From: Thauera carbonicopians
GTDB taxonomy: Bacteria > Pseudomonadota > Gammaproteobacteria > Burkholderiales > Rhodocyclaceae
Reading direction: 5' to 3'
DNA: 64,000 bases
Assembly: GCF_025699485.1 (NCBI RefSeq)
Contig: NZ_JANUXN010000010.1
Coordinates: 62,001-126,000 of the forward strand
Shown here: positions 28,740 through 37,825 of the stretch, in pieces
Layout: the number at the start of each line of letters is the position of its first letter
Position numbering within the stretch: the stretch's first letter is position 1
Position numbers and translations under genes: made by a program
The notes under the pieces: generated by a model
Databases searched by the model: none
Seen by the model: the letters and a program-made list of their open reading frames with translations, nothing else
Told to the model about the DNA's origin: nothing

Positions 28740-29624
28740 TCAGGAAGAACGCCGGGTACGCGCCGTCGTCCATTGCACGGCGAAGACGCTGAGCAGCACG
28801 ATCATCAGGCCCGCGAGGGCCATGCCGGTCATCGACTGCGAAAGCAGCATCCAGCCCAGCACCACTGCGGTAAGCGGGCTGAGCAAACCCAGCGATGCGA
28901 CGGCCACTGTCGGCAAGCGCACGACGCCGCGGAAGAAGAGCACGTAGGCCAGCACCGCGCCTGCCAGGCTCAGATACGCATAGGCCACGCCTTGCGACAG
29001 CGACAGGGGCGGCAAGGGTGCATCGGCCAGCCAGGCCACCGGCACGAGCATCAGTCCGCCGATCAGCAATTGCCAGCCGGTCAGCGCCAGCACCGGCATG
29101 TCCAGGCGCCAGCGTTGCGTCAGCCAGATGCCGGTCGCCATGCATACGGCGCCCGCCAGCGCGGCCGCGATTCCCACGGGTTCGAACACCGTCTGCGGCG
29201 ACAGCAACAGCACGGCCATGCCCGCGATGCCTGCCACGGCCGACCATAAGGTGACCTGTGCCGGAGACCGCTTGTCGGCCACCCAGGTCAATGCCATGAC
29301 CACCAGCGGCTGGACGGAACCCAGCACCGCCGCAAGCCCGCCCGGCAAACGATAGGCCGCCACGAACAGCAATGCCTGGAAGATGCCGATGTTCAGTGCG
29401 CCCAGCACCAGCAGACGCCACCAGTCCCTGCGCACAGGCATCCGGCGCGTCAGCACGAGCAGCAGCAGGCCGGCAGGCAATGCCCGGATGAGCGCGGCGG
29501 TAAAGGGACGATCCGGCGGCAGAAACTCCGAGGTCACGATGTATGTCGATCCCCAGACAATGGGAGCGAGCGCGGTGACCATGACGTCGCGCCAGTAGTT
29601 GTTGTTCGAAGGGACGGTGGCCAT
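28740..29624 (-). CDS. EamA/DMT-family exporter (YedA/RhaT-like)
   Basis: A 294-aa inner-membrane protein with about ten transmembrane helices in two EamA repeats: APIVWGSTYIVTSEFLPPDR opens repeat 1 and GVAYAYLSLAGAVLAYVLFF marks repeat 2. Family members export amino acids, metabolites or drugs. I start at the ATG at 29624; a TTG five codons upstream is also possible. It is divergent from a MarR gene, and one of two matching operators lies just upstream of its start, so the MarR protein probably controls export. Confidence 0.92.
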   Translation of the reverse strand: MATVPSNNNYWRDVMVTALAPIVWGSTYIVTSEFLPPDRPFTAALIRALPAGLLLLVLTRRMPVRRDWWRLLVLGALNIGIFQALLFVAAYRLPGGLAAVLGSVQPLVVMALTWVADKRSPAQVTLWSAVAGIAGMAVLLLSPQTVFEPVGIAAALAGAVCMATGIWLTQRWRLDMPVLALTGWQLLIGGLMLVPVAWLADAPLPPLSLSQGVAYAYLSLAGAVLAYVLFFRGVVRLPTVAVASLGLLSPLTAVVLGWMLLSQSMTGMALAGLMIVLLSVFAVQWTTARTRRSS

Positions 29625-29630
29625 GGCAGT

Positions 29631-29688
29631 TATCTTCAATTCGAGATATATTGATTGTGCTCGCCATTTATCTTGAAATCAAGACATA
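29631..29688. promoter_or_regulatory. paired MarR-type operators between the EamA and MarR genes
   Basis: Two related dyads flank the 63-bp divergent gap: TATCTTCAATTCGAGATA (29631-29648) and TATCTTGAAATCAAGACATA (29669-29688, core TCTTGA-AA-TCAAGA). Each abuts one of the two start codons, as expected for a MarR dimer repressing both genes. Confidence 0.6.
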
Positions 29689-30251
29689 TGCACAGAACCA
29701 GCCAGCGACCAGCCGATGCAGTGGATGTCATCCTCGAACAGTGGGCGCAGGAGCGGCCCGATCTGGATGCCAGCCCGATGGGGCCTGCAGGACGCATCAT
29801 GCGATGTGCGCTGCGGCTGCAACAGCGCGTGGAATCCGGACTGTCCCACTTCGACCTGAGCCTTTGGGAATTCGACATGCTTGCCGCGCTGCGGCGCGCC
29901 GGCGCGCCATACCGCTTGAGCCCGACCGAGCTGTTTTCCGCCTTGATGGTGACTTCGGGCACGATGACCCATCGGCTCAAGAGCCTGGAAGCCAGAGGAT
30001 GGATCGAGCGGGTACCCAACCAACAGGATGCACGCAGCATGCTCGTGCAGTTGAGCGACGAAGGACGGGCCTTGATCGACCGCGCGGTCGAGGTCCACGT
30101 CGACAACGAGCGCCGGCTTCTGTCCGCGCTGCCCCCGGCTGCGCTTGCCGAACTGGACGCCCACCTCTCCGCCTTGCTGCTGGCATTGGAAGCGCCTGCG
30201 GACAGCGGCGCATCCGGGAATCGCCTCCCTGCACCGCCTGATGCCACATAA
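29688..30251 (+). CDS. MarR-family transcriptional regulator
   Basis: A 187-aa MarR protein: LRLQQRVESGLSHFDLSLWE leads into the winged helix (LSPTELFSALMVTSGTMTHR, then RGWIERVPNQQDARSMLVQL), with the DxRS wing motif intact. I start at the ATG at 29688, which touches the operator; a GTG at 29655 would also cover the operator. It is likely to autorepress and to control the divergent EamA exporter. Its 3' end overlaps the next regulator by 11 bp, so the two are co-transcribed. Confidence 0.92.
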   Translation: MHRTSQRPADAVDVILEQWAQERPDLDASPMGPAGRIMRCALRLQQRVESGLSHFDLSLWEFDMLAALRRAGAPYRLSPTELFSALMVTSGTMTHRLKSLEARGWIERVPNQQDARSMLVQLSDEGRALIDRAVEVHVDNERRLLSALPPAALAELDAHLSALLLALEAPADSGASGNRLPAPPDAT

Positions 30252-31059
30252 GAATCCAAGCCAGGCCTTCTGGCGCGACCCGGCCCTGCCCTTCGCCGAA
30301 AGCCGCCGCGCCTGCCGAAGCCGCGCCTGCTACAAAGCTCATCACCATCCGAGCTTTTCCATCGGTGCGGTCGACGGTGGCCGCAGCGTCTTTACCGGCG
30401 CCGACGCCGGGCCGGTCGAGCTGTCCCCCGGCACGCTGGTGTTCGTGCCTGCTGAGCGCGTGCATGCCTGCAACCCTGCCGCCGACACGGCCTGGAGCTA
30501 CCAGATGCTGCATCTGGATGCGAACTGGCTACGGGCCGTCCGCCAGGAGTACGCACATGCCAGCGCGATCGACGCCGAGCCGGTGCGCATCGTGACTTCC
30601 CCCGCGGCCTATGCACGTTTCTGCCGGCTCAATGACTTGCTGTTCTCCGACGCCGATGCACACGACAAAGAGGCGGCGTTGATCGAGTTCATCGGCGACT
30701 GCGACACCGAACAGGGTTTGCGCATCGACGCGCCGAACGTGCCCTCGCATCTGGCCGCGCAGATCCGACCGACACTGGATTGCCTGCGCGCTTCACCTTC
30801 TGCCAGCATCGCCCTGGACGTACTGGCACGCCTGGCGGGCATGAGCCGCTATCAGCTGATCCGCGCCTTCCGTGCAGTGACCGGCATGACCCCGCATGCC
30901 TGGCAATTGAACCTGCGCATCAACCTGGCCAGGGCGCAGATGCGGAAAGGTGACAGTCTCGCGGACGTGGCCCTGCGCCTCGGCTTCTCCGATCAAGCGC
31001 ACTTCCAGCGGGTTTTCAAGGCACATGCGGGAGTGACGCCCGGCCGCTTCCGCAGCTAG
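30241..31059 (+). CDS. AraC-family transcriptional regulator
   Basis: A 272-aa protein with an N-terminal cupin (AraC_binding: HHHPSFSIGAVDGGRSVFTG, then FVPAERVHACNP) and a C-terminal double helix-turn-helix (ALDVLARLAGMSRYQLIRAF; LADVALRLGFSDQAHFQRVF). This AraC type is usually found beside LysE exporters, and such a gene follows 79 bp downstream, so it probably activates export of an amino acid that it senses. The ATG at 30241 overlaps the MarR stop; an upstream in-frame start lies deep inside the MarR gene. Confidence 0.92.
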   Translation: MPHKNPSQAFWRDPALPFAESRRACRSRACYKAHHHPSFSIGAVDGGRSVFTGADAGPVELSPGTLVFVPAERVHACNPAADTAWSYQMLHLDANWLRAVRQEYAHASAIDAEPVRIVTSPAAYARFCRLNDLLFSDADAHDKEAALIEFIGDCDTEQGLRIDAPNVPSHLAAQIRPTLDCLRASPSASIALDVLARLAGMSRYQLIRAFRAVTGMTPHAWQLNLRINLARAQMRKGDSLADVALRLGFSDQAHFQRVFKAHAGVTPGRFRS

Positions 31060-31138
31060 CGCCGCAGCTGCAATTTCCTTCAATACGGAACACCCTTCGG
31101 TCAGCACACTGCGCAAAAAACTCGCATGCGTGCCCTCG

Positions 31139-31780
31139 ATGGAGCAGTTCCTGATGATCGCCGCAGCGCATTTCCTCGCGCTGCTCTCGCCCGGCCCCGA
31201 CTTCTTCCTGATTGCCCGGACCTCTTTGTCCGCCGGCTGGCGCACCGCCGGCGGCGTGTGTCTGGGCATCGCACTGGCCAACGGCGTCTTCATCGCCGCC
31301 GCCTTCGCCGGCATGGCTGTGCTGCAGACGGGCAGTACCCTGTTCAGCGTCCTGCAACTGGCGGGGTGCGCCTGGCTGATCCATCTCGGCGTGCTGTTCG
31401 TGCGCCATGCCGGCAGCAGCACGCTCGAGGTCTCGGCACCAGGCAAGCACGCCGTGCCCGCTGCACGGCCTCTCACCGCCTGGTTCCGTGCCGCCGGCAT
31501 GGGCTTCCTGTCAGGCATCCTCAATCCGAAGAACGCCCTGTTCTACGCCAGCCTGGCGGCGATGCTGAGCGGCCCGCACGCCAGCGCCGGCTGGAAGACG
31601 ATCTACGGCATCTGGATGTTCAGCGTGGTGCTGTCATGGGATGTGCTGGTTGCCATTCTGATCGGCAACCGGGGCGTGCTGCAGCGCTTCGAACGGGCGC
31701 TGCCCTGGCTGGAACGGATTTCCGGCGCCGTCCTGATCCTGCTCGCGCTGGGCGTGATCGCAGTCATGGCGTTCCGCTGA
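31139..31780 (+). CDS. LysE/RhtB-family amino-acid exporter
   Basis: A 213-aa inner-membrane protein of about six helices: MEQFLMIAAAHFLALLSPGP, then DFFLIARTSLSAGWRTAGG, is the LysE family start with its SPGPD motif, and GFLSGILNPKNALFYASL the central repeat. It exports amino acids or homoserine-like compounds. A GTG three codons upstream (31130) is an equally weak alternative start; neither has a good ribosome-binding site. Its neighbour upstream is the presumed AraC activator. Confidence 0.9.
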   Translation: MEQFLMIAAAHFLALLSPGPDFFLIARTSLSAGWRTAGGVCLGIALANGVFIAAAFAGMAVLQTGSTLFSVLQLAGCAWLIHLGVLFVRHAGSSTLEVSAPGKHAVPAARPLTAWFRAAGMGFLSGILNPKNALFYASLAAMLSGPHASAGWKTIYGIWMFSVVLSWDVLVAILIGNRGVLQRFERALPWLERISGAVLILLALGVIAVMAFR

Positions 31781-31813
31781 TGCGCGACGACTCCGGCGGG
31801 ACGCCACCTGTTG

Positions 31814-32599
31814 TCAACGCATCACGAGGCCACCATCCACGAACAGCACCTGCCCGGTCATGAAGCCGCTGAGCTCCGAGGCCAGGAACAGCACCGGCCC
31901 GGCCACATCCTCGGGCCGCGCCAGACGCCTGAGCGGCGTGGCCGCCATCAGCGATTCGCGGAACGACTCGCGGGTGTTCTGCGTGCCCTGGGTAGGATAG
32001 ACCAGGCCCGGCGCCACGCAGTTGACGCGGATGCCGACCGGCCCCAGTTCGCTGGCCAGATTGCGGCTGAAGGCCACCAGCGAGGCCTTGGCCGTGGTGT
32101 AGTCGTGGTAAGGCACGACCGGATGTTCGACGAGGTTGGTGGCGATATTGACGATGCTGCCCCGCGCGCGCCGGCGCATATGCGGCAGCACCGCGCGGCA
32201 GACCTCGAAGGCCGCGCCCACGGCACCGTCGAACTGGGCCTGGTAATCGCGCCAGTCCAGGTCGTCGAAGCGGCTGCGGCGTTCGGGGTCGAAGGCATAG
32301 GGCTTGAAGGCGTTGTTGACCACGATGTCGATCCCTCCGGCCTCGCGCGCGACCTCTTCGACCATGGCCTGTACGGCGGGCTCCGAACCGACGTCGGCCT
32401 TGACCGCCCAGGCATCGCCGCCGCCGGCCTGGCAGGCCACCACGGTCCGGGCTGCCGCCTCCTCGTTGGCCAGGTAGTTGACGGCCACCGTCGCCCCCTC
32501 GCGCGCAAACGCGGTGGCGATGGCCGCACCTATGCCGCGGCCCGCTCCGGTGACCAGCACCACCTTGCCGCGCAGGTTCAATCCAGATGCCTGGTCCAT
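31814..32599 (-). CDS. short-chain dehydrogenase/reductase (FabG-like), last gene of the TPP-riboswitch operon
   Basis: A 261-aa SDR: VVLVTGAGRGIGAAIA is the TGxxxGxG cofactor loop, VNNAF the NNAG-like motif, and DYTTAKASLVAF the YxxxK active site. The usual catalytic Ser 13 residues before the Tyr is replaced by Thr (NIATN). The C-terminal DVAGPVLFLASELSGFMTGQ is FabG-like. It would reduce a carbonyl with NAD(P)H. The gene starts one base after the binding-protein stop, so it belongs to the thiamin-regulated operon, where it is well placed to reduce the aldehyde made by the LuxC-like enzyme to an alcohol; that role is inference. Confidence 0.9.
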   Translation of the reverse strand: MDQASGLNLRGKVVLVTGAGRGIGAAIATAFAREGATVAVNYLANEEAAARTVVACQAGGGDAWAVKADVGSEPAVQAMVEEVAREAGGIDIVVNNAFKPYAFDPERRSRFDDLDWRDYQAQFDGAVGAAFEVCRAVLPHMRRRARGSIVNIATNLVEHPVVPYHDYTTAKASLVAFSRNLASELGPVGIRVNCVAPGLVYPTQGTQNTRESFRESLMAATPLRRLARPEDVAGPVLFLASELSGFMTGQVLFVDGGLVMR

Positions 32600-32600
32600 G

Positions 32601-33614
32601 TCAGGCCTCCGGCAGCAGGCTGGTATCGACCACTTCCGCCACCTCGATCCGGCGCTGCACCAGGCCGAGCGCGCGATAAGCGTCGGCCCCCTTCTGCAGC
32701 GCCTCCAGGTCGAAGCTGCCCAGGCCCTTGCCCTCCACCGCCGGCAGCGAGGCCGCGTTGCGCAGGCGGATCACGTCGAGGTTGATGTCGCGCTGCGTGC
32801 CGTCGATGGCGTACTTGCCGGCCAGCGTCGCGGCTTCCTCGGGGTTGGCGATCATCCAGGCGGCGCTGTCGCGGTAGCCCTTCAGGAAGGCCTTGAGCAG
32901 CTCCGGCTGCTGGCGCAGCGTGTCCTCGCGCACCACGAACATGTCGCTGGAAATGTTCAGGTGGTCGCGCACGTGCATCACGTCGACCTCGCCGATACCC
33001 TTGCGCAGGCCCACGGCCAGGCCGGTGTCGGTGGCGGCCGTGGCATCGACCTGGCCCTGCATCAGCGGCGCGAAGTTCAGCAGGCCGGTGACGACGATGC
33101 TCACGTCGGACTCCTTCAGGCCGGCCTGGTGCAGCATCACCAGCAGGTTCAGGCGCGTGCCGCTGGACAGGCTGTAGACGCCGATCTTCTTGCCCTTGAG
33201 ATCGGCCGGCGTGTGGATGCCCGCCGACTTGAGCGAGACCACGTTGAATACGTTCTGCGGATAGATATCGTAGATGGCGACCAGCTTCTCGCCCTTGTCC
33301 AGCGCCATGAAGAAAGAGCCGGGGTCAGTGAAGGCCACGTCGGCCTGGCCGCTGAGCAGGTTGCGGATGGCATCGCCGCCGCCCGCGCCGGGCAGATAGG
33401 CGAGTTCCACGCCCTGGGCCTTGAAGAAGCCCTTGGCGGGCTCGGCGAGGATGTTGGTGATCTCGCTGATCGGCTTGCTCCAGCCCGCCAGGCGGATCCT
33501 GCCCTGGACCGGGGCGGCCGAACCGACGCCGGCAAGCATCAGGCCGGCGAGGCCTGCAGTGGCACCGAGCAGGCGGCGGCGGGAGATGAACGGAAGCTGG
33601 ATCGGTGTATGCAT
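32601..33614 (-). CDS. NMT1/THI5-like ABC transporter substrate-binding protein
   Basis: A 337-aa periplasmic protein with a twin-arginine-like signal (SRRRLLGATAGLAGLMLAGV). The mature part follows the NMT1/SsuA fold: IRLAGWSKPISEITNILAEP, GADVAFTD-like segment SGQADVAFTDPGSFFMAL, and LKGKKIGVYSLSSGTRL. This fold binds thiamin pyrimidine precursors (ThiY), sulfonates or taurine. The TPP riboswitch upstream of the operon favours a thiamin-related ligand such as a pyrimidine or thiazole fragment. It works with the adjacent permease and ATPase. Confidence 0.9.
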   Translation of the reverse strand: MHTPIQLPFISRRRLLGATAGLAGLMLAGVGSAAPVQGRIRLAGWSKPISEITNILAEPAKGFFKAQGVELAYLPGAGGGDAIRNLLSGQADVAFTDPGSFFMALDKGEKLVAIYDIYPQNVFNVVSLKSAGIHTPADLKGKKIGVYSLSSGTRLNLLVMLHQAGLKESDVSIVVTGLLNFAPLMQGQVDATAATDTGLAVGLRKGIGEVDVMHVRDHLNISSDMFVVREDTLRQQPELLKAFLKGYRDSAAWMIANPEEAATLAGKYAIDGTQRDINLDVIRLRNAASLPAVEGKGLGSFDLEALQKGADAYRALGLVQRRIEVAEVVDTSLLPEA

Positions 33615-33632
33615 GGCAGTTGCCTGTGGCAG

Positions 33633-34445
33633 TCAGGAGTTGCCGCGTGAACGCGGAGGGAACGTAGCGGACAGGGACGAAGCGGGAAAGGCGTGGGCGC
33701 GCAGCAGCCTGCGCTCCAGCAGAAGGCAGCCCTGGTACAGCAGCAGGCCGATGACGGCGATGAGCACCAGCGCCGCGAACATCAGGGTGGTGTCCATCAT
33801 CCCTTGGGCAGCGATGACCACGGCGCCCAGGCCCTGGCTCGAACCCATGAACTCCGCCACGACGACACCGACCAGGGCCAGCACCACGGCCACGCGCAGC
33901 CCGGCGAGGATGGCGGGCAAGCCCATGGGCAGCTTCAGCCGCAGCAGCGTCTGCAGCCGCGTGGCGCCCAGCATGCGAAACAGCTGCAGCCGCTGCGCAT
34001 CGGCCTGGCGCAGGCCGGCCAGCGTGTTCTCCATCAGCGGAAAAAAGCAGATCAGCGCCGTGATCAGCACCGTGGGCAGCAAACCGAAGCCGAACCACAG
34101 CACGAACAGCGGCGCCAGCGCCAACTTCGGCACGACCTGGCTGACCACCACATAGGGCTTGAGCACACGCTCCAGCAATTCGGATTCGGCCAGCGCCATG
34201 CCGGCGAGCAGCCCCACGATGCTGCCGGCCGCCAGCCCGAGGAACAGGGCCTGCAGCGTCGCCCAGATATGCGGCCAGAAATAGCCCGAGGCCAGGCCCG
34301 ACCACAAAGCCTGCGCCACCGCCGAAGGCGCCGGCAGCACCAGCGCCGACAGTCCCCATTGCCGCACCAGCAGCTCCCACAGGCCCAGCAGGACCAGGAA
34401 CAGTGCGGCCGCCATCAGCCGTGCCTGCATCGGCGTCGGGTTCAT
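33633..34445 (-). CDS. ABC transporter permease (ThiX/SsuC-like)
   Basis: A 270-aa inner-membrane protein with about six helices and the BPD EAA loop FRMLGATRLQTLLRLKLPMG, as in SsuC/TauC/ThiX permeases. It starts at ATG 34445, overlapping the ATPase stop by 4 bp (ATGA), and ends 18 bp before the binding-protein gene. Together with these it forms an importer for the thiamin-related substrate implied by the riboswitch. Confidence 0.92.
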   Translation of the reverse strand: MNPTPMQARLMAAALFLVLLGLWELLVRQWGLSALVLPAPSAVAQALWSGLASGYFWPHIWATLQALFLGLAAGSIVGLLAGMALAESELLERVLKPYVVVSQVVPKLALAPLFVLWFGFGLLPTVLITALICFFPLMENTLAGLRQADAQRLQLFRMLGATRLQTLLRLKLPMGLPAILAGLRVAVVLALVGVVVAEFMGSSQGLGAVVIAAQGMMDTTLMFAALVLIAVIGLLLYQGCLLLERRLLRAHAFPASSLSATFPPRSRGNS

Positions 34446-35188
34446 GTGCCGGCCCCGTCCATGGCAGCGCGCACGCGGGCGCAGTAGTCGTTGAAAGCCG
34501 GGCCGTGGCGCATGGCCTGCGTGCGCGGCAGGGGCAGCGTGATCGTCCAGTTTTCCACGATGCGCCCGCCGTGCATCAGCGCGATGCGGTCGCCCAGATA
34601 GACGGCCTCGTTGATGTCGTGGGTGACGAACAGCACCGTCGTGCCGCGCTCGCGGCAGGTGCGCAGCAGATCGTCCTGCAGTTCGGCGCGCGTGATCGCG
34701 TCCAGCGCCGCAAACGGCTCGTCGAGCAGCAGCAGCGGCGGTTCGAGGACCAGCGCCCGCGCGAGCGCCACGCGGCTCTGCTGGCCGCCCGAGAGCTGGC
34801 GCGGGTGGTGCGGTGCATGACTTGCCAACCCGAGTTGATCCAACAGTTGCAGCGCACGCTGCTGATCCTGCGGCGTGGGTCGGCGCTGCAGCGACACGGG
34901 CAGCAGCACGTTGTCCAGCACGCTCAGCCAGTCCAGCAGCGTGGGCGCCTGGAACATGAAGCCCACCTGCGGCCCGGGTGCCGCCAGCTCGCCGCCGCGG
35001 AGCACGATGCGCCCCGCCTGCGGCCTCAGCAGACCCGCAGCCAGCTTGAGCAGCGTGGTCTTGCCGCAGCCGCTGCGACCCAGCAGGCAGTGGAACTCGC
35101 CGGCCTGCATGCGCCAGTCCACGCCATCGACCACCGGGGCGCGGCCCGGATAGGTGAACACCACCTTTTCGATATCCAGAAATGCCAC
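34442..35188 (-). CDS. ABC transporter ATPase (ThiZ/SsuB-like)
   Basis: A 248-aa ATPase: Walker A LLGRSGCGKTTLLKL, signature LSGGQQSRVALARAL, Walker B LLLLDEPFAALD and switch His in VLFVTHDINEAVYLGD, as in nitrate/sulfonate/thiamin-precursor importers. I prefer a GTG at 35188, which has GAAGG 7 bp upstream and begins with AFLDIEKVVFTYPG; an ATG at 35209 overlapping the LuxC-like stop is the alternative. It energises the permease encoded next. Confidence 0.93.
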   Translation of the reverse strand: MAFLDIEKVVFTYPGRAPVVDGVDWRMQAGEFHCLLGRSGCGKTTLLKLAAGLLRPQAGRIVLRGGELAAPGPQVGFMFQAPTLLDWLSVLDNVLLPVSLQRRPTPQDQQRALQLLDQLGLASHAPHHPRQLSGGQQSRVALARALVLEPPLLLLDEPFAALDAITRAELQDDLLRTCRERGTTVLFVTHDINEAVYLGDRIALMHGGRIVENWTITLPLPRTQAMRHGPAFNDYCARVRAAMDGAGT

Positions 35189-35198
35189 GGTCGCGCCT

Positions 35199-36680
35199 TC
35201 AGTCCGCATACGGGGCGAAAGGCTGCGCCGCCGCCTCGGCCGATTGCTCGATCTCGGTCATGCGCACCAGGTCGATCAGGTTGAAGCGCCCGTCGTGGTG
35301 CCAGCCGGCCTCGGGCATGCTCATGGCGCCGATGGCGCAGATGCGCGTGACACCGGCCGCGCCCAGCAGGCCGGCCAGCCGGTACAGCTCCTCGGGCGAG
35401 GCCGCGATGCCTGCCGTCTGCAGGAAGACGCGCTGCGCCGAAACCACCGGCACCACATCGTCGAGGCGATCCACGCCGACCACGCTTATCGTGCGGTACA
35501 GCGCAGTCGGCGCCAGCGCTTGCAGGCTGTCGCCGTAGGCCACGCTCCAGGGCGCATCCACAGGCCCGATCAGCTCCTGATCGCCGCTGCCCCACTCCAC
35601 GGCCTGCTGCCATCTGGCAACGGCAGCGCCCTCCTCCAGCTCCAGCGGCCGACGCGCAAAGCGCTGCTGCAGATTGACCAGCTCGGCCGCGAGGTAGTCG
35701 GCGAAGGCGCGCGGCGGCACCGGCGCGCCGCGCTCCACGTAGAACACATGGGGCGAGTAGCAGCCCTGCTGGTCGTAGCGCATCACGTCCCAGGCCGCCA
35801 GCCGCGCGACGGCGGGCGCCTTGAGCGTATCGAGCGCGGACGCGCCGACCAGGCCGAAGCCCAGCTTGTGGCCGTGCGGCAGAAAGCGCGTGGTCACGGG
35901 CAGGCGTTGGCGCAGCGCAGCCAGCGTGTCGTTGCCGCCATAGGCCAGCACCGTGTCGGCCTGTCCATAGAGCGCGGCCGCACCCTCGGCGCCCAGACCG
36001 GCATCGCCGCCCGCCCCGCTCCACCACACGACTGCCAGGCATTCCGCCAGCGGCGGATGAACCTCAGCCAGCAGCCGCGCGAACCAGCCGGCGAACAGAG
36101 GTTCGGCACTGGCCAGCTTGCCGATGCTCGGGGCCTTGACCAGCAGGCCGCAGACCAGACTCCACAGCGATAGCGCAGGCACGTTGCCGGCCCAGACATG
36201 CACCAGCAGATCGGGGCCGAAGGCGCGCACCGCGCCGCCCTTGGGTACGGGCTGGAAACCGTCGAGCACGGCGGGGTTGGCAAAGTCCTCGGCCACGAAG
36301 CGGCGCAGTTGCGCGGCGCGGAAGGTCTTGAAAAAGCCCGTCAGCCCCAGTCTCACCATGTCCGCGTCGTAGCCGCTGACCACCGGCAGCCAGGCCTCGG
36401 CCTCGCGGCGGAAAGGATCGCTGCGGTCGAGCAGGCGGGCAATGACACGGTCGATCGCGTCGATGATCCCGGCCACCGGCATCGCGCGCAGATGGCGGTC
36501 CGCAGCCTCGCGCACCCGCTGCGCCAGCGCCTGCATCTGTGCGGCCGTCAGCACCGGTACGGATACTTCGAGCCTCAGGCCCTCAGGTTCGGCACCATGC
36601 TCGAAAGGCAGCACATGCCACTGCACCTCGTCGTCGCGCAGGCCGGGCAGCCAGCCCGCCGTGATCCGTTCGACCTTCAT
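35199..36680 (-). CDS. LuxC-like acyl-CoA/acyl-protein reductase
   Basis: A 493-aa member of the LuxC fatty acid reductase family (aldehyde-dehydrogenase superfamily). Visible features are HVWAGNVPALSLWSLVCGLL, KAPSIGKLASAEPLFAGWFA, the YGGNDTLAALR cofactor region, and DQQGCYSPHVFYVE with the predicted acyl-accepting Cys at residue 307. LuxC reduces an activated acyl group to an aldehyde with NADPH. The ATG at 36680 overlaps the LuxE-like stop as ATGA, as in true lux operons, but luxA, luxB and luxD are absent. With a TPP riboswitch upstream and a ThiXYZ-like importer downstream, a carboxylate related to thiamin is a better substrate guess than a fatty acid. Confidence 0.9.
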   Translation of the reverse strand: MKVERITAGWLPGLRDDEVQWHVLPFEHGAEPEGLRLEVSVPVLTAAQMQALAQRVREAADRHLRAMPVAGIIDAIDRVIARLLDRSDPFRREAEAWLPVVSGYDADMVRLGLTGFFKTFRAAQLRRFVAEDFANPAVLDGFQPVPKGGAVRAFGPDLLVHVWAGNVPALSLWSLVCGLLVKAPSIGKLASAEPLFAGWFARLLAEVHPPLAECLAVVWWSGAGGDAGLGAEGAAALYGQADTVLAYGGNDTLAALRQRLPVTTRFLPHGHKLGFGLVGASALDTLKAPAVARLAAWDVMRYDQQGCYSPHVFYVERGAPVPPRAFADYLAAELVNLQQRFARRPLELEEGAAVARWQQAVEWGSGDQELIGPVDAPWSVAYGDSLQALAPTALYRTISVVGVDRLDDVVPVVSAQRVFLQTAGIAASPEELYRLAGLLGAAGVTRICAIGAMSMPEAGWHHDGRFNLIDLVRMTEIEQSAEAAAQPFAPYAD

Positions 36681-37759
36681 GCAGCCGCAGCCTTGACGAA
36701 TTCCTCGACCGCCAGCGAGCAGCCCTTGGCCGCCGCGCCCTCGGCCCGCCCCAGCAGCAGAAAACCGCCCTCGGCCCACAGGCCCACGTCCTCGGTCAGG
36801 ATGGTCGTGACCGAGTTGTAGTTGGCCAGATCGCAGTGCACGAGAATGCCGCGCTCGCCGGGCACCACACTGCGGCCCGTGACCGGCTCGACCAGGCGCG
36901 AACGGATCCAGTGCGGCCCCGACTTGACCGAGGGCAGCACGGCATTGCCGTCGTCGTAGAACTGCGTGCTCAGCTCCGTCATGCCGTACATGTTGACGCA
37001 GTGCGTGCGCGGCACGCCCAGCAGCTCTTCCAGGCCGGCGTAGAAATCCTCCAGCGGCAGCTCGCGCGACTGGCCCTTGTAGCCGCCGGTATCGAGGATG
37101 CGGCTGCCCGCCGGCAGGCGGAAGCTGCGCCCTTCGGCACGCAGCGCATCCATCACATGCACCAGGCTGAAGCTGGCGCCCAGCAGCGCATAGGGCTGGC
37201 CCGTCCGCTCGGCCTGCTCCAGCGCGGCGCACAGGCCGGGCAGATCCAGGCCCTCGGGCGTCAGGAAATAGCGGCTGTCCGCGGTGCCGAACCCGGACTT
37301 CGCCAGCGCCAGGTAATGCGCGAGCGACGAATTGGGCATGGCCTGCTCGTCGGGAAACAGGATGCCCATGGGCATGTGCCCTGCCCCGCCCATGAAGCGC
37401 CGCGCGAAGTTGCGCGTCATCGACAGATCATAGACGTCGAGCCTGGGATGGAAATGCCGCCCGCGCGCCGCGCGGCCGGTGGTGCCGCTGGTCATGAACA
37501 CGCGCTCGCCGGGCAAGGCCGGCTCGCTGCGCAGCTCCATGGCCTTGAACGCATCGATCGGAACGGCCGGGATGTCGCTCCAGGTCTTGACCTTGCGCAG
37601 CGTGGCGCCGCGCCGCTGGCAAAAGCTGCGGAACGGCGCGTTGGATTCGTACTGGTAGGCGAACAGCCGCAGCGCGAGTTGGTCGAACTGCTCATCGGTG
37701 CAGCCATCCATCGCGATGAAAGCGAGCAGATCTGCAAGCAGCGGAGCGGCCTTGTCCAT
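36677..37759 (-). CDS. LuxE-like acyl-protein synthetase (carboxylate-activating)
   Basis: A 360-aa adenylate-forming enzyme of the LuxE family. It has the phosphate-binding loop FMTSGTTGRAARG, CVNMYGMTELSTQFYDD as the core AMP-binding motif, and near the C-terminus GCSLAVEE, whose Cys (347) corresponds to the acyl-carrying Cys of LuxE. LuxE activates a carboxylate with ATP, holds it as a thioester and passes it to LuxC. The ATG at 37759 has AAGGA 7 bp upstream. It is the first gene of the operon, starting 67 bp after the TPP riboswitch. The natural acid is unknown. Confidence 0.9.
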   Translation of the reverse strand: MDKAAPLLADLLAFIAMDGCTDEQFDQLALRLFAYQYESNAPFRSFCQRRGATLRKVKTWSDIPAVPIDAFKAMELRSEPALPGERVFMTSGTTGRAARGRHFHPRLDVYDLSMTRNFARRFMGGAGHMPMGILFPDEQAMPNSSLAHYLALAKSGFGTADSRYFLTPEGLDLPGLCAALEQAERTGQPYALLGASFSLVHVMDALRAEGRSFRLPAGSRILDTGGYKGQSRELPLEDFYAGLEELLGVPRTHCVNMYGMTELSTQFYDDGNAVLPSVKSGPHWIRSRLVEPVTGRSVVPGERGILVHCDLANYNSVTTILTEDVGLWAEGGFLLLGRAEGAAAKGCSLAVEEFVKAAAA

Positions 37760-37825
37760 GGAGTTTCCTTCGAGAGCGGGGAAATGATGCTCCGAGGAAA
37801 GCCGCGCGCACTGCATCAGGGCCAA

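Noticed and set aside
35199-37759. Bioluminescence locus based on LuxC and LuxE homologues
   Set aside because: luxA, luxB, luxD and luxG are absent and the operon is controlled by a TPP riboswitch with a transporter; the LLM domain at 54.7 kb belongs to a PKS and is unrelated.
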